Positions 24,939 to 34,385 of a stretch of 64,000 bases of DNA are shown here, piece by piece (positions within the stretch are counted from its first letter, which is position 1; the number at the start of each line of letters is the position of its first letter). The stretch spans positions 806,001 to 870,000 of the forward strand of contig CBDHCC010000001.1 in NCBI GenBank assembly GCA_965261015.1, read 5' to 3'. The notes under the pieces were generated by a model, which saw only the letters and a program-made list of their open reading frames with translations, ran no database searches and had not been told where the DNA came from. Position numbers and translations under genes: made by a program. This DNA comes from CBDHCC01 sp965261015. Its GTDB lineage: Bacteria > Pseudomonadota > Alphaproteobacteria > Sphingomonadales > Sphingomonadaceae.

Positions 24939-27259
24939 TGGCCGCGTCCGCACCGCTGAAATCACTGACGCTGACCGCGTTTCGCGGCTCCGCTGCGACG
25001 TTCACACTCGACTTTGAGAAGAACAAGAAGCTCACCTTAATATACGGCGAGAACGGCACCGGCAAAACGACCATCTGTGATGCTTTCGAGTTTCTGGCCT
25101 TTGAGCGCATCGGCTCGCTGGAAAATCGTGGCATGGGCAAAGGTCTGGAGAAATTTTGGCCGACTGCCGGTAAGCCCGCGAGCGCCTTGGCGGTCGATTT
25201 GGAAACTCATACCACCAAATGCTCCGGCAAGATTGTCGACAAAAAAGTTTCGGTTTCGCCCGTTTCCGCTCGCCCCCGGATCGAGCTTTTGCGGCAGCGG
25301 CAGATTCTGGAACTGATCCAAGCCCAGCCCGCCGCCCGCTATGACGCGATCAAACGCTTCATCGACATCGAAGCGTATGAGCGGTCGGAAGAAGCGCTTC
25401 GCCAGCTTGGCAAAACGCTGGCGACCGAGAAGCAGCAGGCGCAGGCCGCAGAGCAGGAAAACCTGGCTGCGTTGCAGGGCTTTTACGAAGCAGCGGGCAG
25501 TCCGGCGGGCTTGAACGCAGTGACGTGGGCCAAGCAGAAATTGGCCGAGCCGACGACCGGCTTGGACGCCGACATCGAAGCGATTGGAAAATTGCGCGCG
25601 GCCTTTGAGGCGCTCAAAGGCTACCCTGAAAAGCTCGAAACGCGGCGCAGCGCTGTCAACGCTGCACAAACCGCCGCCGATGCCGCCGATCAAGGTCAGC
25701 TTGATGCGCTTGTGGCGGCAGCTGAGGGAGCGGGCGATAAGTTGGGCCTGCTCACGGCTGGCGACACCTATATCGAAAGTCACCCGGATGCCGAGGAATG
25801 CCCGCTTTGCGCCAGTTCCGAAAACATCGACGGGTTGGGAGCTTCCATCAAGGCGCAGCTTGGACAGCTAGGAGCGCTAAAGTCCGCGACGGACGAATGG
25901 CGCAAACAACATGCGGCATTGACCGCTGCCAATGCCGCATTGAAGCAAGCGGAAGATGATTACCAAAAAGCCGTCACCACGTTTACGACGGCGCAAACCA
26001 GCCACCAATGGAAGGTCTCAGTCCAGCTTCCCGCCGCGCCGCCGCCGACCGACAGCGCGACGCTACCTGCATGGCTGACCACCAATGAGGCGATAGCCAC
26101 GGCATGGGCGGGGGTTGAGGCTGGCTGGCGCGATGAAAGCAAGTTCCTGGCCCAGCTCAAGGCCGCCACCGAGCGTTACGATACCAACGCCGCCAGCGTA
26201 AAGGAATTGGCGAACCTAATTCCGAACATTGAAACGGCGCTATCGCAGTGCGTTGAAGAGCGGCAAAAGTTCACCGACAGCATCATCACCGAGATCGCGC
26301 AGCAAGTCGGGAAGCTCTACGAAAAGGTGCATCCCGGCGAAGGCTTGGACAAGATCGCGCTTCAGCTTGACCCAGCACGCCGTGCGTCGCTCAATCTCGG
26401 TGCTACATTCGAGGGGCATGATGCCCCGCCGCAAGCCTATTTCAGCCAGTCCCACTTGGATACGCTGGGCCTATGCGTGTTTCTGGCGCTCGCCGCGCGC
26501 GATCGCGCGGACGAAACCGTGTTGATCCTTGACGATGTGTTGGGCAGCGTGGACGAGCCGCACGTCGAGCGCGTGATTGGTATGATCTACGAGATCAGCA
26601 CCAACTTCCAGCATACCATCGTAACCACGCACTACCGGCCTTGGCGCGAGAAATATCGTTGGGGCTGGCTGAAACCCGGTCAGCCTTGCCAGTTTGTCGA
26701 GCTGACCGGCTGGGCCATCGGCGACGGGATGCGTATCATCAGCTCGCTCCCTGAGGTCGAGCGGCTACGGAACTTGCTAGGTGAATCGCCGATCGACATC
26801 CAGTCGGTGTGCAGCAAGGCAGGCGTCATCCTTGAAGCGGCGCTCGATTATCTGACGCAGAAATATGAATGCCCTGTGCCGCGCCGCCACGGAGCAGCCT
26901 ACACGCTTGGCGACCTGTTGCCCGCAATCAGCAGCAAGTTGCGCGATGCGCTAGAGGTCGAAATGCGGGACGGACTGACCGACGCCACCGCGCCCGCGAA
27001 CAGCACCGTTGCGCTTAAGCCGATCCTCGAAGAGCTGACGCGGATCGGACAGGCGCGCAACGCCTTCGGCGCGCATTTCAAAACCATCTCGTTCGAGCTT
27101 CTCGACACGGACGGCATCGGCTTTGCCAAGCAGGTGCTCGAATTGGTCGATACATTGGTCTGCCCCGACCACGGGTGGCCTAGCAACGACAAATCCGGCA
27201 GCTACTGGCGCAACAGCGGCGACACGCGACGCCTTTACCCGTTAAAACGGCCGAGCTGA
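24938..27259 (+). CDS. Rad50/SMC-like ATPase with possible HEPN-type C-terminus
   Basis: Encodes 773 aa. The Walker A motif is GENGTGKTT (residues 37-45), the ABC-type signature region is FSQSHLDTLGL (about 502-512), and Walker B is VLILDDVLGS (about 528-537), followed by TTHYRPW. The middle is charged and helical, interrupted by ECPLC (Cys288, Cys291), which resembles a Rad50 zinc hook. This defines an SMC/RecF-type ATPase. A C-terminal region of about 160 residues beyond the ATPase fold contains ARNAFGAHF, giving RN-x4-H (Arg707, His713), the form of the HEPN ribonuclease active site. Defence ATPases often carry such toxic domains, so the fusion may be an effector. The HEPN assignment is tentative. 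Confidence 0.82.
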   Translation: MAASAPLKSLTLTAFRGSAATFTLDFEKNKKLTLIYGENGTGKTTICDAFEFLAFERIGSLENRGMGKGLEKFWPTAGKPASALAVDLETHTTKCSGKIVDKKVSVSPVSARPRIELLRQRQILELIQAQPAARYDAIKRFIDIEAYERSEEALRQLGKTLATEKQQAQAAEQENLAALQGFYEAAGSPAGLNAVTWAKQKLAEPTTGLDADIEAIGKLRAAFEALKGYPEKLETRRSAVNAAQTAADAADQGQLDALVAAAEGAGDKLGLLTAGDTYIESHPDAEECPLCASSENIDGLGASIKAQLGQLGALKSATDEWRKQHAALTAANAALKQAEDDYQKAVTTFTTAQTSHQWKVSVQLPAAPPPTDSATLPAWLTTNEAIATAWAGVEAGWRDESKFLAQLKAATERYDTNAASVKELANLIPNIETALSQCVEERQKFTDSIITEIAQQVGKLYEKVHPGEGLDKIALQLDPARRASLNLGATFEGHDAPPQAYFSQSHLDTLGLCVFLALAARDRADETVLILDDVLGSVDEPHVERVIGMIYEISTNFQHTIVTTHYRPWREKYRWGWLKPGQPCQFVELTGWAIGDGMRIISSLPEVERLRNLLGESPIDIQSVCSKAGVILEAALDYLTQKYECPVPRRHGAAYTLGDLLPAISSKLRDALEVEMRDGLTDATAPANSTVALKPILEELTRIGQARNAFGAHFKTISFELLDTDGIGFAKQVLELVDTLVCPDHGWPSNDKSGSYWRNSGDTRRLYPLKRPS

Positions 27260-27262
27260 CGA

Positions 27263-29056
27263 ATGGCTATCCGGCCTGAGCAATTTGCAATCCTTAAGCA
27301 GCACTTAGAACAGGTGTATGTCACGCACCTGCCAAAATTGTTGCAGCCGAAATCAAAAGCTGACGACCTAAAGAAGAATATCGATCGTGCATTTTCTGCT
27401 TTCGTGATCGATCATCTTTGCCGCCTCGATCCGAAAAAAGCTTCGAAGGCGGTGGTGGACGATTTTGACGATCACGGCATCGATGCGATCTACTATCATG
27501 CCAAAGCGAAGACGCTTTATCTGGTTCAGGCGAAGCTTAAGGACACCGCGTCATTTACGCAGCCCGAGGCGCTGGCATTAGCCCAGGGCATCCGCAAGCT
27601 GCTCAACGCCGATTACAGCGGCTTCAATGCCCATTTGCTGGCTCACGAATCGGCGATCCGGCATGCATTGGATTATTGCGACAAGATCGAGATTGTTATC
27701 GCGCATACTGGCGAAGGCATCACGGCCAACGCCGCCAAGGCCATAAACGACCTGCTAGCCGATAAGGCGGGCGGGGACGCGCGCCTTGGCGACAAGATTT
27801 TGGATTTTGACGCCGCGAGCACAGTGAACGGCCTACACAGCGTCAATGCGGTCGAACCCGTCGATTGCCGGGTCACCCTCCATAATCACGGCTCCGCTAC
27901 CGAACCGAAAATAGCCTATTACGGAACGGTGGCGCTATCGCTGCTGTCCGATCTTCATAAGAAGTATGGCAAGGCACTGTATCAAAAGAACATCCGAACT
28001 TGGCTAGGACACAGTACGGACGTCAACGAGGCGATCCGGGATACGCTGGCGACAAATCCGGCGCGCTTCCAATACCTCAACAACGGCGTAACTGCGCTTT
28101 GCGAGAACATTGCGCCCAAGAGCGGCAAGGGGACTGAGCATCGCGACTTTGAGCTGACCGGATTCTCGATCATCAACGGTGCGCAGACAGTCGCGTCCAC
28201 GGCGCATTTCGTTGCCGAGAATCCCACCGCCGATCTCTCCGACGCCAAGGTGATGATCACCCTTATTAAAGCCGACGCGGAGAGCGATTTTGGCAAGGAG
28301 GTGACGCGGGCGCGCAATACCCAGAACGATGTGAAGGAAATTGCCTTCGCTGCGCTGGATGAGGAGCAGGAGCGCGTCAGGCGCGAGCTGCAACATCTCG
28401 ACATTGAGTATGTCTACCGGGTCGGCGAGACCCTGACTGGCTCCAACCCAAACCGCATCATGGTCGCCGAGGCCATCCAGGCGCTCGCCATACTGGAGCT
28501 CGACCCGCGTTATCCAGTCTACATGAAGCGATCGCTGACCGACTTCCAGCGAACCGACGGCGAACCCTACAAACAGATTTTCAGCCAGACGCTGAGTTCG
28601 ATGCGCCTTGCCAACGCCGTCGCGGTCTACCGCTACATCAAGCGCCAAGTGGCTTCATCGGCTCGTGCGGCTGGTCCAGGTGAGAGACTTGCCTACCGGC
28701 ACGGCGAGTATGCGATGGGCTTCGTGTTCGCCAAACAGTTCCGTGATGCGATCGACGGAAGCGTGCTGATCGACCCTTCAAAGCTGCCGTCAGCCGGCAG
28801 TGCGCCCTACGACCAGTTACGCCAGCATCAGTGGGAGATCATCCATTCGATCCCGTGGCCTGGACCGCTCGCGCTCTCGAAAAATCAGGACCACACTTTC
28901 GGCATCATCGGTCGGCTGATGACCCGCCAGTATGGCCTGAAAGGCGATCAAGCCATCAAGGCTCTCCGCTCGAAGAGCGCGCTGGGGCAGCCCTATCCAA
29001 TTCACCTGTTCAAATACCTCGCCTCCAAAGCTCCCCAGATCAAGATCGCGCCATGA
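27263..29056 (+). CDS. AIPR-family (abortive infection phage resistance) protein
   Basis: Encodes 597 aa. The central segment FQYLNNGVTALCENI and the segment FSIINGAQTVAST are signatures of the AIPR family. The N-terminal part contains DFDDHGIDAIYYHA, then TLYLVQAKLKD, a GID...QAK arrangement (Asp74, Gln89, Lys91) that resembles the Mrr/PD-(D/E)xK nuclease core. It starts three bases after the ATPase stop, and its own stop overlaps the methyltransferase ATG (ATGA). AIPR proteins occur in defence islands and near restriction genes; activity here is inferred. Confidence 0.85.
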   Translation: MAIRPEQFAILKQHLEQVYVTHLPKLLQPKSKADDLKKNIDRAFSAFVIDHLCRLDPKKASKAVVDDFDDHGIDAIYYHAKAKTLYLVQAKLKDTASFTQPEALALAQGIRKLLNADYSGFNAHLLAHESAIRHALDYCDKIEIVIAHTGEGITANAAKAINDLLADKAGGDARLGDKILDFDAASTVNGLHSVNAVEPVDCRVTLHNHGSATEPKIAYYGTVALSLLSDLHKKYGKALYQKNIRTWLGHSTDVNEAIRDTLATNPARFQYLNNGVTALCENIAPKSGKGTEHRDFELTGFSIINGAQTVASTAHFVAENPTADLSDAKVMITLIKADAESDFGKEVTRARNTQNDVKEIAFAALDEEQERVRRELQHLDIEYVYRVGETLTGSNPNRIMVAEAIQALAILELDPRYPVYMKRSLTDFQRTDGEPYKQIFSQTLSSMRLANAVAVYRYIKRQVASSARAAGPGERLAYRHGEYAMGFVFAKQFRDAIDGSVLIDPSKLPSAGSAPYDQLRQHQWEIIHSIPWPGPLALSKNQDHTFGIIGRLMTRQYGLKGDQAIKALRSKSALGQPYPIHLFKYLASKAPQIKIAP

Positions 29057-30792
29057 CCAATAAACAGAAACTCGAACTGACCTGGGTAGGTAAAGAGAAC
29101 CGACCACGGCTTGAGCCCCGCATTTTGATCGAGGACACGTCGAAGACCTATCATGCTGCTACGCGCGTGAGCGAGAATGACATTTTCGACAATATGCTGA
29201 TTCACGGCGACAATCTGCTCGCTCTGAAGGCGCTGGAGGCGAATTATGCGGGCAAAGTGAAGTGCGTTTACATTGATCCGCCGTTCAATACCCAGCAGGC
29301 GTTCGACCATTATGAGGACGGTTTAGAACATTCGCTTTGGCTGGCGTTAATTCGTGATCGGCTGGAAATTATCCATCGGCTGATGTCACCCGATGGCACC
29401 ATGTTCGTCCACATCGACGATAATGAGCTAGCCTATCTCACCGTCCTTGCGGACGAGATTTTTGGGCGGCGGAATCGCATCAACATCGCCACGTTCAAGC
29501 AGGGGGCGGCGACCGGGCACAAGTCCATCAATCCCGGACTGGTCAGCACTTCCAATTTTATTCTGATTTACGCCAAAGACAAGTCGGCTTGGAAACCGAA
29601 CCGGGTCTTCACGGCCAAATTCGATCGTGACAAGCGCTATGGCAAGTTCATTGAAAATGTCGATGATCCGTTCACTGATTGGACGTTCTGCACTCTTATG
29701 CGGGCGTTCTCGGAGAGCAAAGGCATCCCGGAAAGGGCACTTAGAAAGGCCCTTGGCGACGATTTTGAAACCGAGCTGACCGATTTTGTTCACCGGAACG
29801 CGTCGTCGGTTACTCGTCTGGCCCGACCCGACTATAATGCCGTTAGTGCTGCCGCGAGAGAAATGATCGATCAATCCAAGGCTGCCCCAAAAGGAGTGCT
29901 CCGACTCCCGAGGAGGGACATGTCGGACATGTATTTCGTGGGGGGTGAGAGGATATTGTTCTATTCTGATAAGCTGAAATTGATTGATGGGCAGTATGTG
30001 GCAGGGGAGCCGCTGACGAGCATATGGGACGACATTCTCTCCAATAATCTGCACAACGAGGGAGGTGTTGATTTTCCAAAAGGCAAAAAGCCCGAAGCCT
30101 TGATTAAACGCTGCCTAGATTTATGCACCGGCCCAGCAGACATTGTGCTCGACTCTTTTGCCGGTTCGGGGACGACCGGTTCGGTAGCCCATAAAATGGG
30201 ACGCCGTTGGATTATGATCGAGCTTCGAGACCAAGCCGACACGCATATTCTTCCACGTTTACACAGAGTCATTGACGGTGAAGATGTTAGCGGCGTTTCC
30301 AAGGCGATGAACTGGAAAGGTGGCGGCGGTTTCCGCTACTATGAGCTTGCCCCCTCCCTGCTCGAAACCGACAAATGGGGCCGGGAAGTCATATCTCGCG
30401 AATATGACTCCGCTATGCTGGCGCAGGCGTTGTGCAAGCTGGAAGGCTTCACCTATGCGCCCAGCCCCGATGTCTATTGGCAGCAGGGCCATTCATCCGA
30501 GAGCGACTTTCTCTACGTCACGACCCAGACCTTGGGGCCGGAAGAGTTGGCCGTATTGAGCGAGGATGTCGGCGAGGGCCGCTCGCTGTTGATCCTTTGC
30601 GCCGCGTTCCGGGGCAACGCCGAGCTTTGGCCCAACCTGACCGTCCGCAAGATACCCAACCACATCCGCAGCCGCTGCGAATGGGGGCGTGACGATTACA
30701 GCCTCAACGTCGCCAATCTTCCGCAGGCCGAGCTGAAGTCCGCGCGGGCTGCACCTCAGCCCGGCCTTTTCGACGAAGAAGAAACCGCGTGA
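29053..30792 (+). CDS. Adenine-specific DNA methyltransferase (type III Mod-like)
   Basis: Encodes 579 aa from ATG 29053. The catalytic motif DPPFNT (residues 75-80) comes before the AdoMet-binding FAGSGTT (369-375), so this is a beta-class N6-adenine methyltransferase of the Mod type. The start HGDNLLALKALEANYAGKVK is characteristic. The region between the motifs probably holds the target recognition domain. It overlaps AIPR and the Res-like gene by 4 bp each, so all are one transcript. It presumably marks host DNA so that the operon's nucleases ignore it. Confidence 0.92.
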   Translation: MTNKQKLELTWVGKENRPRLEPRILIEDTSKTYHAATRVSENDIFDNMLIHGDNLLALKALEANYAGKVKCVYIDPPFNTQQAFDHYEDGLEHSLWLALIRDRLEIIHRLMSPDGTMFVHIDDNELAYLTVLADEIFGRRNRINIATFKQGAATGHKSINPGLVSTSNFILIYAKDKSAWKPNRVFTAKFDRDKRYGKFIENVDDPFTDWTFCTLMRAFSESKGIPERALRKALGDDFETELTDFVHRNASSVTRLARPDYNAVSAAAREMIDQSKAAPKGVLRLPRRDMSDMYFVGGERILFYSDKLKLIDGQYVAGEPLTSIWDDILSNNLHNEGGVDFPKGKKPEALIKRCLDLCTGPADIVLDSFAGSGTTGSVAHKMGRRWIMIELRDQADTHILPRLHRVIDGEDVSGVSKAMNWKGGGGFRYYELAPSLLETDKWGREVISREYDSAMLAQALCKLEGFTYAPSPDVYWQQGHSSESDFLYVTTQTLGPEELAVLSEDVGEGRSLLILCAAFRGNAELWPNLTVRKIPNHIRSRCEWGRDDYSLNVANLPQAELKSARAAPQPGLFDEEETA

Positions 30793-33467
30793 GCAATCTT
30801 CGTCATGTGAACGCCATCGCCGGTCGCTTGAGCCTGCGCCAGCCGCAGCGCCGTAGCCTGGAGATCCTCGACCGAGTGACCGAGATCGTGCGGGCATCGA
30901 AGACTGCTGACCTCGCTGCCGCGCTCGACATCATCAAGAGCGAGTATCCCGGTGTCGTGGACTTCGAGCGCGATTTCCCGTCGCTCTGCTTCGCCTTAGC
31001 CACCGGCGTCGGCAAGACGCGCCTCATGGGCGCGTTCATCGCCTATTTGAAGCTGGCGCACGGCATCAACAATTTCTTCGTGCTCGCTCCAAACCTGACC
31101 ATCTACAACAAATTGATCGCGGACTTCACGCCCAAGACGCCCAAGTATGTTTTCAAGGGTATTTCCGAGTTCGCCATTTCGCCGCCCGTGCTGACCACCG
31201 GTGAGACCTACGAGCGGCAGATCGCGTCGGGGGGTCAGCTTTTCCCGACCACCATCAACATCTTCAACATCGCCAAAATCTCATCCGAGGTGCGCGGCGG
31301 CCGATCCCCGCGCATCCGTTCGTTCCGCGAAGAAATCGGCGAAAGCTATTTCGATTATCTAGCTAGCCTTCCCGACCTGGTGCTGTTGATGGATGAATCG
31401 CACCGCTACCGCGCAACCGCCGGCATGCGCGCGATCAACGAATTGAAGCCGGTGCTGGGGCTTGAGCTGACAGCGACGCCGTTCGTGGAAAGCCCGCGAG
31501 GGCCGGTGCCGTTCGGCAACGTCATTTTCGATTACCCGCTCGCCCGCGCGATGGAGGATGGCTTCGTGAAGGAGCCAGCGGTCGTCACCCGGCGCGACTT
31601 CAATCCGGCAGGCAAATCGCTCGACGCTGTCCAGATGATGAAGCTGGAGGATGGCGTTCGCCTTCACGAAAGCGTGAAGGTCGATCTTGAGACCTACGCC
31701 CGCGAAAATGGCGAGCGCATCGTCAAGCCATTTGTGCTCGTCATCGCGCGCGACACGACCCACGCCGCCGAATTGATGAGCCTGATTCAGTCGGATGCGT
31801 TCTTTGAAGCCCGTTACGCCGACAAGGTAATTCAGGTCGATTCCAGCGTGAAGGAAGAGGAGACCGTCGAAAAGCTGTTGACGGTCGAGCAGAACGACAA
31901 CCCTGTCGAGATCGTCATCCACGTCAACATGCTGAAAGAAGGTTGGGACGTGACCAACCTTTACACGATCATCCCCTTGCGTGCGGCCAACGCCCGCACG
32001 CTGATCGAGCAGAGCATCGGGCGCGGGCTTCGCTTGCCTTATGGCAAGCGCACGGGCGTCACCGCCGTGGACCGCTTGAACATCGTCGCGCACGACCGCT
32101 TCCAGGAAATCGTGGACGAAGCCAACAATCCCAATTCGCCCATCCGCTTGAAGCAACTGGTGCTCGATGAGGCCGACTTCGTGCGCAAGACGGTTACGGT
32201 GGTTTCTGCGCCGACCATTCTCGGCAGCCTTGGCCTTCAAACCGCGCAGTCGGTAGATGGAGCAGCATCCGCTGGACCAGCGCCGATCCCGGCCTTCACT
32301 GACGCCAACGAGATGCGCGTTGCGCGCCTCGCATATGATGCGTTCCGTAAGCTGACGCGTGAACCCGACAAGGTGCCGAGCGTGTCTTACCTGTCGCGCC
32401 CGGACGTGCAGGAGCAGATCGTCCGCGAAGTGCGCAGCCAATATCAGCCTGCGCAGATGGAACTTGAAGGCGTGGCAAAACCTGCGCCCGATATAGCGGC
32501 AGTGATCGCGGCCACCGCGAAACTGATGGCCGAACGCACAATCGACATTCCCCGGATCACGGTGACGCCGAAGGGCGAGGTGAAGGCAGGCTTCAAGCCG
32601 TTCACCCTCGACCTCTCCGGCATGCGTTACCCTTCGCCCAGCGAAGAGCTATGGGCGAAACACCTCCGCACGGATCAGGTAGACGTAATCGGCCTGTCGC
32701 AGGGCAACCTACTTGAGCGTCGGCTTGAGGATTATGTCGTCAGCGGGCTGATCGACTTCTCCGACATCGCTTATGACGAACATGCCGACATGCTCTATGA
32801 GCTGTCCGGTCAAGTGGTCCGCCATCTGCTGACCTACCTTTCGGAGAAGGACGCCGGGCAGGTGCTGGCGCTGCATCAGCGCGAGATCGCGCGCGCTGTC
32901 CACGCCCAGATGCAGGATCATTTCTGGAAAGACGATACGGTCGAATACCACCACGAGGTGCGTCAAGGTTTCACCGAAGCGAAGGAGAGCGCCTACACCG
33001 CGCTCCGCGAAGCTCCGCTCGATTACCGCGTGCCACCCGCCGACAAGAGCAATATGGCCCGCTACCTCTTTGGCGGATTCGCCAAATGCCTGTCCACCGT
33101 GACCAAGTTCGATTCGGATTCTGAGCGGAAGCTGGCGGTCATACTTGAGCGTGAATCGTTCAAATGGATGCGGCCGGCCAAAGGCCAGTTTCAAATGTTC
33201 TACCGCAGCGGCGATGACCATCTCGAATACCAGCCCGACTTTGTTGCCGAGATTGCGGATCAAATCCTGATGCTGGAGCCGAAGATGGCGACGCAGATGC
33301 AGGATAAGGACGTGCTGGCGAAGCGGGATGTTGCGATGCAGTGGTGTGGTTGGGCGTCCGATCACGCCAAAGCCCATGGCGGGAAACCGTGGCGATATGC
33401 GCTCATCCCCCACGATGTGATTGCCGAAAATATGACCTTGGAATTCTTGTTAAAACAACACGCATAA
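30789..33467 (+). CDS. Type III restriction Res-like helicase with C-terminal nuclease motif
   Basis: Encodes 892 aa from GTG 30789, which overlaps the methyltransferase stop. Helicase motifs are ATGVGKTRLM (residues 71-80), LLMDESHRYRA (DESH 202-205), LELTATPF and, in the second domain, NMLKEGWDVTNLY and IGRGLRLPYG. The C-terminus contains YQPDFVAE with LMLEPKM, giving Asp817, Glu830 and Lys832, a PD...ExK nuclease core as in type III Res subunits. With the adjacent Mod it could form a complete type III-like restriction system. It is the last gene of the block. Confidence 0.9.
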   Translation: MSNLRHVNAIAGRLSLRQPQRRSLEILDRVTEIVRASKTADLAAALDIIKSEYPGVVDFERDFPSLCFALATGVGKTRLMGAFIAYLKLAHGINNFFVLAPNLTIYNKLIADFTPKTPKYVFKGISEFAISPPVLTTGETYERQIASGGQLFPTTINIFNIAKISSEVRGGRSPRIRSFREEIGESYFDYLASLPDLVLLMDESHRYRATAGMRAINELKPVLGLELTATPFVESPRGPVPFGNVIFDYPLARAMEDGFVKEPAVVTRRDFNPAGKSLDAVQMMKLEDGVRLHESVKVDLETYARENGERIVKPFVLVIARDTTHAAELMSLIQSDAFFEARYADKVIQVDSSVKEEETVEKLLTVEQNDNPVEIVIHVNMLKEGWDVTNLYTIIPLRAANARTLIEQSIGRGLRLPYGKRTGVTAVDRLNIVAHDRFQEIVDEANNPNSPIRLKQLVLDEADFVRKTVTVVSAPTILGSLGLQTAQSVDGAASAGPAPIPAFTDANEMRVARLAYDAFRKLTREPDKVPSVSYLSRPDVQEQIVREVRSQYQPAQMELEGVAKPAPDIAAVIAATAKLMAERTIDIPRITVTPKGEVKAGFKPFTLDLSGMRYPSPSEELWAKHLRTDQVDVIGLSQGNLLERRLEDYVVSGLIDFSDIAYDEHADMLYELSGQVVRHLLTYLSEKDAGQVLALHQREIARAVHAQMQDHFWKDDTVEYHHEVRQGFTEAKESAYTALREAPLDYRVPPADKSNMARYLFGGFAKCLSTVTKFDSDSERKLAVILERESFKWMRPAKGQFQMFYRSGDDHLEYQPDFVAEIADQILMLEPKMATQMQDKDVLAKRDVAMQWCGWASDHAKAHGGKPWRYALIPHDVIAENMTLEFLLKQHA

Positions 33468-34014
33468 GCGCTGCCCTTCGGGCAACCCGCTCTATCCGCT
33501 CGCGCGGACCGGGCCTGTAGTCCCGTCCCATTCGGGTGACGATCGGGAGCGGGAGGATTTAAGGTCGCCCTCTGTCCGCGCTTCGCGCTCCTAAGGGAGT
33601 GGCATCTATGAGCTGACCCGCTGGCGCTCTCGCCTCTCTTCTTGCCGAAAGAAAGCCGGGCGCGCGCTCGCTTCGACGGCGGCGCTGCGCTTTCGCACAA
33701 CAGCCTTATCGCGCGCTCGGCTTGCCGGCACGTCACCGAGCTGCGTCACGACGCGCGAAGGTGCCGTTGTTCGCGATCCGCTGCGCTGCTCGGTGAGCGC
33801 CTGACCGGCGCTGCTCTTGATGGAGCGGGAACACCAAGGGCTTTGCCCTCTCGTTCCCAAACCGAATTAGACGCCCCCGTGTGGCGGTCGCTTGCGCGCC
33901 CGCTGGCCCGCGCCAGGGCATCGATTTCGGTTTTCCCTCCCCCTCCCATCCTCGCCGGAAGGCAGGCCGCATGCCGCAGGCAGTGCGGCTTTCAGCCGAA
34001 GGAAGGGTTGGGGA
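33468..34014. other. Long non-coding region between the Res-like gene and the mobilization module
   Basis: About 550 bases. It starts with a small hairpin (TGCCC-TTC-GGGCA, 33472-33484). Open frames of up to 149 codons exist on both strands but have arginine- and serine-rich, motif-free translations and no ribosome binding site, so I treat them as spurious. It may hold the terminator of the defence operon and promoters for the mobilization module; no clear T tract was seen. Confidence 0.4.
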
Positions 34015-34203
34015 ATGAACGACTTGCTTTTGCAGTATCGCGCTTGCGGAGCGGAGTGCCGCGACGATTATCTGCGTCAGGTGGCGCATGACAACGGCTT
34101 GCCGCTGGCCTGTGTTCGCGAAATTGCCGACCGGCTCGGCGAGCGCGAGGACTTCGGGGCGCTTGTTCTGATTTGCGAATCCCGCCGGGGGTGGGTGCAG
34201 TGA
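34015..34203 (+). CDS. Small hypothetical protein (62 aa)
   Basis: Starts at ATG 34015, preceded by GAAGGAAGGGTTGGGG. The translation is acidic and well formed (LLLQYRACGAECRDDYLRQV and LACVREIADRLGEREDFGAL), predicted helical, with no membrane helix or known domain. Its stop overlaps a possible GTG start of another small frame. It lies at the edge of the mobilization module and may be an accessory of it. Confidence 0.6.
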   Translation: MNDLLLQYRACGAECRDDYLRQVAHDNGLPLACVREIADRLGEREDFGALVLICESRRGWVQ

Positions 34204-34358
34204 GCGCCCGCCAGCGCGAGCGGAGCCAGCGGATCAGCATTGTTTGTGCCGACCTCGATCAGATCGTGATGGCAGGCATGAAGCCGGTCAGATGGCGAGC
34301 GCCTGACATGGGTTTCGCAGCAGCCGATGCAGCCCGCGCGCCCACAGCGCCCGCGTGA
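34200..34358 (+). CDS. Possible small protein (52 aa)
   Basis: A GTG at 34200 overlaps the preceding stop (GTGA). The translation begins SARQRERSQRISIVCADLDQ and continues to an alanine-rich end (AAADAARAPTAPA). The overlap supports coupling, but no motif is recognised and composition is not decisive. Confidence 0.35.
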   Translation: MSARQRERSQRISIVCADLDQIVMAGMKPVRWRAPDMGFAAADAARAPTAPA

Positions 34359-34385
34359 CATTGGATTCTGAGACCCAATCCGCGA

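Noticed and set aside
21904..33467. Labelling the operon as BREX or DISARM
   Set aside because: SNF2 helicase and methyltransferase are shared features, but no PglZ, BrxC, DrmA, DrmB or DrmC-like protein is present.
33642..34091. A 149-codon open frame in the island
   Set aside because: Translation is rich in Arg and Ser, there is no ribosome binding site, and it overlaps the better supported 62-aa gene at 34015.
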